Shown here: positions 5,936 through 11,760 of the stretch, in pieces | Layout: each line of letters opens with the position of its first letter | How positions within the stretch are numbered: position 1 is the first letter of the stretch | Assembly (NCBI GenBank): GCA_937877075.1 | Contig: CALEGD010000046.1 | Span: forward strand, 1-11,760 | From: an uncultured Acholeplasmatales bacterium | GTDB lineage: Bacteria; Bacillota_I; Bacilli_A; ML615J-28; CAG-698 | Reading direction: 5' to 3' | DNA: 11,760 nucleotides | Made by a program: the position numbers and the translations under genes | The notes under the pieces: generated by a model | The model's input: only the letters and a program-made list of their open reading frames with translations | What the model was told of the DNA's origin: nothing | The model's database searches: none

Positions 5936-8347
5936 ATGAAAAGATTAATCAAAACAATTATAGGGATGGATGATGTGATTGTTGTTTCCACTCCTGAGGT
6001 AAAAAATCAAATCTTAAAAGAGATTTCAAAAGAAAAGCAATTGGTGAAAGCAACCTTTCGCTCATTCCAAGATTTAATCAAAGACTTGGTAGGAGAATAC
6101 AGGCTTGATGCGAGGATTCAGCTAGCAAGGAGTGAAAATATATCTCCGGAACTTGCGGAGATTAAACTGAAGAATTCTTTAATCGTTTCCGGAAAATACC
6201 AGAACCGCAAGATCCATGATCTACTCCGGATTCGAAATAAATATCAATCTTTTCTTAATCTAAATCCCCTTTCGGAAAGGCTCTATCATAATCGACCCCT
6301 AATTCTTGTTTCCTGTTATGAGGCAAGCGATTTATTTCAAAAAGCTTTAAGCTTAATTAAGGAAAAAACCAATCTAATAAATTACCGTTTTGAGTCAAAC
6401 TTAAAAAAGCAAGTCATTCTTGAGTTTCCTGATCCGAAAGCTGAAATCGAATATCTTATCCAGGAAGTAGGAAAACTATTATTAGAAGGGGTTAATCCGG
6501 AAAATATCAAGATTCAAAATGTTCCCAATACCTATTTCCCCTATCTTCGTGAAGCCTTTTTCCTCTCCGATATTGCCCTTGATATTAAAAAAAGAACGAA
6601 CCTTTTTGAATATGAGATTGTTCAGGAATTTTTGGAAGGCCTTTCTTTATATCTTGAGTCTGATCTTGAATCAGGCTTCTCTAATGCTCTTTCACCCTTA
6701 GGCAGGGAAGCCGAGAATATTCTTTTTGCTTTGAATGAAGTTCTGAATAAATATCTGACTCTCACCTACCGAGTAAAAGATATTTATGATGATTTAGTTT
6801 ATCAATTGAAAAAAACCGCAATTAAACCAGAATCTTATAAAAATGTAATTTCCGTAGCCGATTATCAAAATGAATATCAATCTTCAGAAGACAAGATTTT
6901 TATCCTTGGTTTTAATCAGGACCTTTTTCCTAAAACCTATAAAGACGATGATTATCTCCTTGATTTCGAAAGAGAAAAACTAGGTTTACCAACTTCCCGA
7001 ATTCGCAATCGCGAAGAAAGACTTAAGGGACTTTTATTAATTAATCACTCTGAAAATCCACAGATTTCTTATGCTCTTAATCATCAAGGTTTAAGAATTC
7101 CGATTTCAAGTTTAATCTCTTTGATGCCGGGTATTGAAATAAAACCAGGGAAAAGAGATGAAATTACCTATTCTCTTGAACTTGATCGACTCCGTCTCGG
7201 AAAGGCGCTCGATCTTTATCACCGATACAGAGTTATCACACCTGACCTTTACAATCTCCATGCTACCTGGCCAAGCATACCCTATAAAACTTACCTTCAT
7301 GATTTTACCGGAGTTGACCATGAATCTTTAAATAAGCTTTTAAAAAGAAAACTTTCTTATACGGCAATTGACCAATATTATCGTTGCGGTTTTCTTTATT
7401 ATTTGGAAAGAGTCTTAAATATTAAGCGAGAAGGTAATACCTCTGCCCTCTTTACCGGTAATCTCTTCCATAAATGTTTGGAATTATTAGTTCAGGGAAA
7501 CTTTGATAATCCGGAAGAATTCATAAAAGAAGCAATTACTAAATATTTGGAAGAAAACCAGAAGGTTCCGACCGCTAAAGAAAAGTTCTTTCTAAAGAAG
7601 TATTTAGAAATTATTTTGCTTTTTTATCAGTATTTAGAAACAGAAAAAGAAAATAGCGATTTAGAAAATTTTGCCCTAGAGAAGAGTTTTAATTTTGAGT
7701 TAAAAGATGGCTTTACTTTTGAAGGCAAAATCGATAAAATTCAAGTTCTGAAATTTGCTGGCAAGGATTACGCAGTTGTTGTTGATTATAAGAGCGGAAG
7801 CGCCGATATCGATTTAAACCGGATAATCTACGGTCTTAATATGCAAATACCGCTTTATTTTTATCTATTAAAAAAGGCGGGATATTCCTTTTCGTTCGGA
7901 GGCGGTTATCTCCAAAAGGTGCTACCAAATAATGTTTTCGGCAGAGATCCGAAACTAACCTATGAAGAGCAGTTTTTTAAATATTTCCGAAAAGTTGGTT
8001 ATAGTGCTAAAAACAATTATATCCTAGAAGCAATTGACCATAATTTAGGTAACCAAAACAGCACTCTAGAAGGAATTCGGCTGACTAAAGACGGATATCA
8101 TGCCTTTAGTCAGAGATACTTATTAACCGAAGATATGTTCAGAGAGCTTCTTTTGATTATTGAAGAGAAGATTGAAGAAGCAAGAAGTAAAATATCGCAA
8201 GGGGAATTTCCGATTAATCCGAAATTATCCGATAAGTTTGACAGCTGTACTTATTGTCAGTATCGAGATCTTTGTTTTCGGGACGAAAGAGATTATCAAA
8301 GGCTTTTCGAGTATAAAAATTTAGAATTTTTGAAGGTGAAATCATGA
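5936..8347 (+). CDS. addB: AddB-like subunit of the AddAB helicase-nuclease (short form, Fe-S nuclease domain)
   Basis: At 803 residues it is much shorter than the usual AddB (about 1150). The C-terminal third is a RecB/AddB-type PD-(D/E)XK nuclease: GNLFHKCLE (508-516, His512), Glu582, GKID (597-600, Asp600), VVDYKSG (615-621, Asp617/Lys619) and Gln637. Four cysteines for a 4Fe-4S cluster bracket it: Cys484 in YYRCGF, then Cys771, Cys774 and Cys780 in CTYCQYRDLC. The middle shows AddB helicase-like remnants such as ILGFNQDLFPK (323-333), but the N-terminus (MKRLIKTIIGMDD) has no Walker A loop, so ATP binding appears lost. With AddA it resects double-strand breaks for RecA loading, its nuclease cutting the 5'-ended strand. 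The GGAG of the ribosome site (5929-5932) is only 3 nt from the ATG, tighter than usual. It overlaps addA by 4 nt and ends in TGA. Confidence 0.85.
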   Translation: MKRLIKTIIGMDDVIVVSTPEVKNQILKEISKEKQLVKATFRSFQDLIKDLVGEYRLDARIQLARSENISPELAEIKLKNSLIVSGKYQNRKIHDLLRIRNKYQSFLNLNPLSERLYHNRPLILVSCYEASDLFQKALSLIKEKTNLINYRFESNLKKQVILEFPDPKAEIEYLIQEVGKLLLEGVNPENIKIQNVPNTYFPYLREAFFLSDIALDIKKRTNLFEYEIVQEFLEGLSLYLESDLESGFSNALSPLGREAENILFALNEVLNKYLTLTYRVKDIYDDLVYQLKKTAIKPESYKNVISVADYQNEYQSSEDKIFILGFNQDLFPKTYKDDDYLLDFEREKLGLPTSRIRNREERLKGLLLINHSENPQISYALNHQGLRIPISSLISLMPGIEIKPGKRDEITYSLELDRLRLGKALDLYHRYRVITPDLYNLHATWPSIPYKTYLHDFTGVDHESLNKLLKRKLSYTAIDQYYRCGFLYYLERVLNIKREGNTSALFTGNLFHKCLELLVQGNFDNPEEFIKEAITKYLEENQKVPTAKEKFFLKKYLEIILLFYQYLETEKENSDLENFALEKSFNFELKDGFTFEGKIDKIQVLKFAGKDYAVVVDYKSGSADIDLNRIIYGLNMQIPLYFYLLKKAGYSFSFGGGYLQKVLPNNVFGRDPKLTYEEQFFKYFRKVGYSAKNNYILEAIDHNLGNQNSTLEGIRLTKDGYHAFSQRYLLTEDMFRELLLIIEEKIEEARSKISQGEFPINPKLSDKFDSCTYCQYRDLCFRDERDYQRLFEYKNLEFLKVKS

Positions 8348-11300
8348 TACCGAAGAAACCTGAAAACAGTTTTTGGAGTGACGAGCAATGGGCGGCCATT
8401 TATGAGTCCGGACAGGATATCTTAGTTAATGCCGGGGCGGGAAGTGGTAAAACCGCGGTTTTAACCGAAAGGATTATCAGAATCTTAAAAGACGGAATTG
8501 GACTTGACCGCTTAATCGTTCTGACCTTTACAAAAGCCGCTGCCGGTGAAATGAAGGAAAGGCTCAGGAAAAAGTTAAAGAAAGAAATAGAATCTGGTTA
8601 CGATTTACAGGATGCTCTTGACTATCTTGATCAGGCTTCGGTTCAAACTTTTGATAGTTTTGCTTTAGAACTAGTTCGTCGTTATCACTATCTTCTCGGA
8701 GTTAATCGAAGTATCGGGATTGGTGATAATGTCCTTTTTTCACTGCGGAAAAAAGAAATTATCGATCAAGTCTTTAATAGTTTTTATGAAGAAGAAGATG
8801 CGGACTTTTTAAATTTAGTAGCGCTTTTTTCAATAAAGAATGATAATAATCTTCAAAAGTTCATAAATGATGTTGATCGAAAGTTGGATTTGATTCCTGA
8901 TAAACAAGCATATTTGGATAGTTATCTGGATAAATATTATCAGCCTGATTTTATTCGAAACAGAATAAACGAATACGAAGAACTTTTGGCATTAGAAAAA
9001 GAAAGAATTAAAAAACGCTTAGAACGTTTAAAAGAAGAAGTTATGGATGAGGATTTAATCGTTCATGTTTTAAACTGTGAGGAAGTTTTAAGTGATTTAT
9101 TAAGCTCAAAAACTTATCTAGAATATCGGGAAAATGTAGAAGTTCGGCTTCCAAATATTCCGAAAAATGCCGACGAAGATGAAAAAGCTTTGGTCAGTCA
9201 GGAAAAAGATGAAATTAAGAGAGTAATAAAAAGACTTCAGGAATATCTGGAGTATGAAGGTGAAGAAGAGATGTTTGGAAGTGTACTTAAGACTAAGCCC
9301 TATGTAGCTGCTTTTATTAAAGTATTAAAGCGGGTCGGGGAAGAGTTTTATAAATATAAAAAGAAGTATAATATCTATGAGTTTCAAGACATTGCCAAGA
9401 TGGCAATTAAATTACTGAAGGAAAATGATGAAGCTCGAGAATATCTTAAAGAACATACTTATGAAATCCTGATTGACGAATATCAGGATACAAATGATTT
9501 ACAGGAAATCTTAATAAAGCTGATTAAGAAAAATAATCTTTATATGGTCGGAGACATCAAACAGTCGATCTACCGATTTAGAAATGCCAATCCTGAAATA
9601 TTTAAAGAAAAATACCGATTGTATAAGGAGGAAAAGGTTGGCCTTGCCATCGATCTATCCCGGAATTTTAGGTCCAGGCAGGAAGTTCTTGAAGATATAA
9701 ATTTGATTTTTAGTCAAATTATGTGTCCGAAGCTCGGCGGTGTGGATTATGGTGCCGGACAAGAACTATTATTCGGAAATAAAAACTATTCTAAAAACGC
9801 ACCGGAAGATTATCAATTAAGGATCCTATCCTATGATTATCAAAATGAAGAACTAAGTAATCATGAAATAGAAGCCTTTTTAATTGGTAAAGATATTTTG
9901 AAAATGCTTGAAAAACATAAAATTTATGATAAAGATCAAGACTTAATCCGACCTGTTCGCTACAACGACTTTACAATCTTAGCCAGTGAAAAAAGGCAAT
10001 TCGACTTATATAAAAAGATTTTTGAATATTTAGGTATTCCGCTTGTAATTCACAAAGACGAAAGCTTTATTCAAAGCCAAGAAATTTATGTTTTAAAAAA
10101 CATCCTCCGAGCTATTTATTCCCTAAATAATTTTGAATATTTTAAGAATAACTTTCAAGATTCGGTTGTAAGTATTCTTCGTAGTTTTTTGGTTGAAGGC
10201 AGTGATGGAGAAATCATAAAACTATTCACCGGGAATTTCTTAGAAGGGTTGAAATGCCGTTTCCCCGAGGTTTATTCGAAGCTTGTTTACCTTTCAAGTC
10301 AAGCCCGAAAATCGACTCTGAGCGAAATTGTATGGGAAATTTTCCAAGTCTTTAACTTTTATTCGAATCTTTTAAAGATTGGGAATCTAGAAGAGATTGA
10401 GGAGAAGCTTAATTTTCTACTTCAGAAGTTTAAGGAGTTTGACGGGCTGGGTTATCGCCTGAATGATTCCATAAATTATCTAGAAGAAATAATGATTGAG
10501 AAAATGGATATTGAATTTTCTCTTCCTCACGCCTTTAATAACGAAGCCGTCCAAATGATGAGTGTTCATAAATCCAAGGGTTTAGAATTTCCAATCTGTT
10601 ATTATCCGGAACTTGATTGTCGGTTTAAATTTAATGAAGTTTATGATCGGGTTGTCTTTGATCAAAAATATGGAATTATCTTCCCGGTTTTTAACGAAGG
10701 TCTTCAAGATATTTTCTATAAAAAACTATTAAAACAAAAATATCAAATTGAAGAAATCAGCGAAAGAATCAGAGTTCTTTATGTTGCTCTAACCAGAGCC
10801 AAAGAACAATTAATTGTCGTTGCTCCGAAATTTACGGAATCCTTTCGAAGCAAAACTAAGCTCTTAAATTTGATTGACCGACTAAATTATAAGTCGTTCT
10901 TTGATGTCTTTTCTTCAGTCAGTGCATCAATAAATCAAAGTATAGAACAAGTATCGCCTTTTGGTTTGAGTAAAGACTATGAAAAAGGCAAAGATATTTC
11001 CCCAGTCAATTTTGAGAAGGGTAGACCTTTAATTATTAAACCGGTTTCGCTTAAAAAACAAAAAATCGAAAGTCGGACGGCATCTTCCAAAACTTTCGGA
11101 TTACTTAATAAAAACCAAATTGAAAATATCAAATTTGGAAATTTACTTCATGAGATTCTTGAATTCTTAGATTTCAAGGAAGATGTACAAAAACAATTAA
11201 AAGAACTTGATCTTCCGATAGTTTTTAAAGAAAGAATAATTTCACTTTTCTTACAGCCACTCTTTAAAAAAGATATTTTGAATACCTATCATGAATATCC

Positions 11301-11514
11301 ATTTATAAATGGAGATATTAATGGAGTAATTGATTTAATTATCGAAACTAAAGAAGAACTAATAATCATTGATTATAAGTTAAGCGATCTTTCCAAACCC
11401 GAATATATAGGACAACTTGAAATATATAGAAATTATCTGGAAACAATCTCCGAAAAGAGCGTTCAGGCTTATCTTTATTCACTATTAAAAGGAGAACTTA
11501 AAGAGGTTTTTTAA
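8344..11514 (+). CDS. addA: AddA, ATP-dependent helicase/nuclease subunit A
   Basis: This 1056-residue superfamily 1A helicase fused to a nuclease has all helicase motifs: Q motif SDEQWAAI (12-19), Walker A NAGAGSGKT (29-37), Ia TFTKAAAGEMKERL (61-74), Ib QTFDSFALEL (101-110), Walker B LIDEYQDTN (376-384), III MVGDIKQSIYRFR (401-413), IV DLSRNFRSRQEV (437-448), V VQMMSVHKSKGLEF (736-749) and VI RIRVLYVALTRAKEQL (808-823). The C-terminal PD-(D/E)XK nuclease keeps FGNLLHEILE (931-940, His936), Glu984, GVID (994-997), IIDYK (1008-1012) and Gln1024. It is somewhat shorter than typical AddA (about 1200). It unwinds 3'-5' and degrades the 3'-ended strand until a Chi site is met. AAGGTGA (8333-8339) is the ribosome site, and the ATGA overlap with addB implies coupled, equimolar synthesis. 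Confidence 0.95.
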   Translation: MIPKKPENSFWSDEQWAAIYESGQDILVNAGAGSGKTAVLTERIIRILKDGIGLDRLIVLTFTKAAAGEMKERLRKKLKKEIESGYDLQDALDYLDQASVQTFDSFALELVRRYHYLLGVNRSIGIGDNVLFSLRKKEIIDQVFNSFYEEEDADFLNLVALFSIKNDNNLQKFINDVDRKLDLIPDKQAYLDSYLDKYYQPDFIRNRINEYEELLALEKERIKKRLERLKEEVMDEDLIVHVLNCEEVLSDLLSSKTYLEYRENVEVRLPNIPKNADEDEKALVSQEKDEIKRVIKRLQEYLEYEGEEEMFGSVLKTKPYVAAFIKVLKRVGEEFYKYKKKYNIYEFQDIAKMAIKLLKENDEAREYLKEHTYEILIDEYQDTNDLQEILIKLIKKNNLYMVGDIKQSIYRFRNANPEIFKEKYRLYKEEKVGLAIDLSRNFRSRQEVLEDINLIFSQIMCPKLGGVDYGAGQELLFGNKNYSKNAPEDYQLRILSYDYQNEELSNHEIEAFLIGKDILKMLEKHKIYDKDQDLIRPVRYNDFTILASEKRQFDLYKKIFEYLGIPLVIHKDESFIQSQEIYVLKNILRAIYSLNNFEYFKNNFQDSVVSILRSFLVEGSDGEIIKLFTGNFLEGLKCRFPEVYSKLVYLSSQARKSTLSEIVWEIFQVFNFYSNLLKIGNLEEIEEKLNFLLQKFKEFDGLGYRLNDSINYLEEIMIEKMDIEFSLPHAFNNEAVQMMSVHKSKGLEFPICYYPELDCRFKFNEVYDRVVFDQKYGIIFPVFNEGLQDIFYKKLLKQKYQIEEISERIRVLYVALTRAKEQLIVVAPKFTESFRSKTKLLNLIDRLNYKSFFDVFSSVSASINQSIEQVSPFGLSKDYEKGKDISPVNFEKGRPLIIKPVSLKKQKIESRTASSKTFGLLNKNQIENIKFGNLLHEILEFLDFKEDVQKQLKELDLPIVFKERIISLFLQPLFKKDILNTYHEYPFINGDINGVIDLIIETKEELIIIDYKLSDLSKPEYIGQLEIYRNYLETISEKSVQAYLYSLLKGELKEVF

Positions 11515-11546
11515 AATATAGTCTTTCTTTAAGCGGAGAAAAGTAG

Positions 11547-11552
11547 TATAAT
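11547..11552 (+). promoter_or_regulatory. Candidate -10 box of an mntP promoter
   Basis: A perfect TATAAT lies 33 nt after the addA stop. No good -35 match is found at 16-18 bp upstream (TTTCTT at 11524-11529 is poor) and there is no extended TG, so strength is uncertain. The leader to the start codon would be about 32 nt, too short for a manganese (yybP-ykoY) riboswitch. Confidence 0.45.
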
Positions 11553-11590
11553 AGAAAAAGTGTTTTTGGATAGATTTTTGGAGGTTAATG

Positions 11591-11760
11591 ATGCTTATCT
11601 GGGAAATAGTACTTCTGGGAACGGGCCTCGCGATGGATGCCTCAACAGTTGCCATGACCAACGGGATGTGCGAATGTGGGATGAAGTTTAAAAAAGCACT
11701 TTTTATCGCCCTAACCTTTGGCGTCTTCCAGGGCTTAATGCCGATTTTTGGTTATTATTC
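11591..11760 (+). CDS. mntP: MntP, putative manganese efflux pump, N-terminal part (3' end outside window)
   Basis: The first 56 codons are visible. Residues 4-26 form a first membrane helix containing LAMDAS, where Asp16 corresponds to the conserved Asp of MntP (DUF204) proteins, followed by VAMTNGM. A charged cytoplasmic loop (KFKK, 32-35) and a second hydrophobic segment (ALFIALTFGVFQGLMPIFGYY) follow. The pattern AMDAxxVxMxNG with FQxLMPxxGY is typical of the Gram-positive branch. The protein exports Mn2+ across the cytoplasmic membrane. Two ATG codons stand in tandem (11588 and 11591); GGAGG at 11580-11584 is 3 nt from the first and 6 nt from the second, so the second is chosen. Probably transcribed separately from addA, although no clear terminator lies between them. 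Confidence 0.88.
   Translation, partial: MLIWEIVLLGTGLAMDASTVAMTNGMCECGMKFKKALFIALTFGVFQGLMPIFGYY

Noticed and set aside
11497..11533. Inverted repeat CTTAAAG (11497-11503) / CTTTAAG (11527-11533) spanning the addA stop, as a possible terminator.
   Set aside because: The loop is 23 nt, the arms are AT-rich and no T run follows, so it is not a credible terminator.
11515..11590. Manganese (yybP-ykoY) riboswitch ahead of mntP.
   Set aside because: Only about 75 bases separate addA and mntP, and the leader after the -10 box is about 32 nt, too short for that riboswitch; its conserved loops are absent.

Overview
The window is AT-rich DNA from a bacterium that most likely belongs to the low-GC Firmicutes/Tenericutes side (Acholeplasma/Izemoplasma-like or Erysipelotrichia-like). 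This is inferred from base composition, strong GGAGG-type ribosome sites, the AddAB (not RecBCD) repair enzyme and a Gram-positive-style MntP. Tryptophan is encoded by TGG, and the addB gene ends in TGA inside an ATGA overlap with addA. The standard bacterial code therefore applies, and the TGA=Trp code of Mycoplasma/Spiroplasma is excluded.

Region 1 (1-3214) is the end of a tightly packed sugar-catabolism operon. It holds the C-terminus of a TIM-barrel sugar isomerase/epimerase, two different Gfo/Idh/MocA NAD(P)-dependent oxidoreductases and a second, complete TIM-barrel isomerase/epimerase, closed by an intrinsic terminator. The pairing suggests oxidation of a sugar, inositol or glycoside to a keto intermediate, followed by isomerisation, epimerisation or cleavage. 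The substrate cannot be read from the sequence.

Region 2 (3215-4678) has no intact gene and is a graveyard. A class IIC-like group II intron remnant begins exactly at the end of the operon terminator's T tract. It keeps a 5' domain I-like RNA and the C-terminal maturase segment, with stops and a frameshift, and has lost most of its reverse transcriptase and domains V/VI. Next come two gene fragments arranged head to head, both lacking their 5' ends. One, on the minus strand, is the effector domain of an ArsR-type regulator without its DNA-binding domain. The other, on the plus strand, is a short C-terminal fragment of an unrecognised protein with an internal stop, followed by a hairpin terminator. 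The arrangement is what one deletion across a divergent regulator/target pair would leave.

Region 3 (4679-11514) is a four-gene operon with a good sigma-A-type promoter: a coiled-coil protein with a J-like HPD segment, a small stand-alone HIRAN-domain protein, a shortened AddB without a Walker A motif but with an intact Fe-S nuclease domain, and a full AddA helicase-nuclease. The spacings are 0 nt, 8 nt and a 4-nt overlap. AddA and AddB together process double-strand DNA ends for RecA. The two leading genes are candidate accessory factors for that job and are the most interesting part of the window.

Region 4 (11515-11760) has a candidate promoter and the start of mntP, a manganese efflux pump, which runs off the window.
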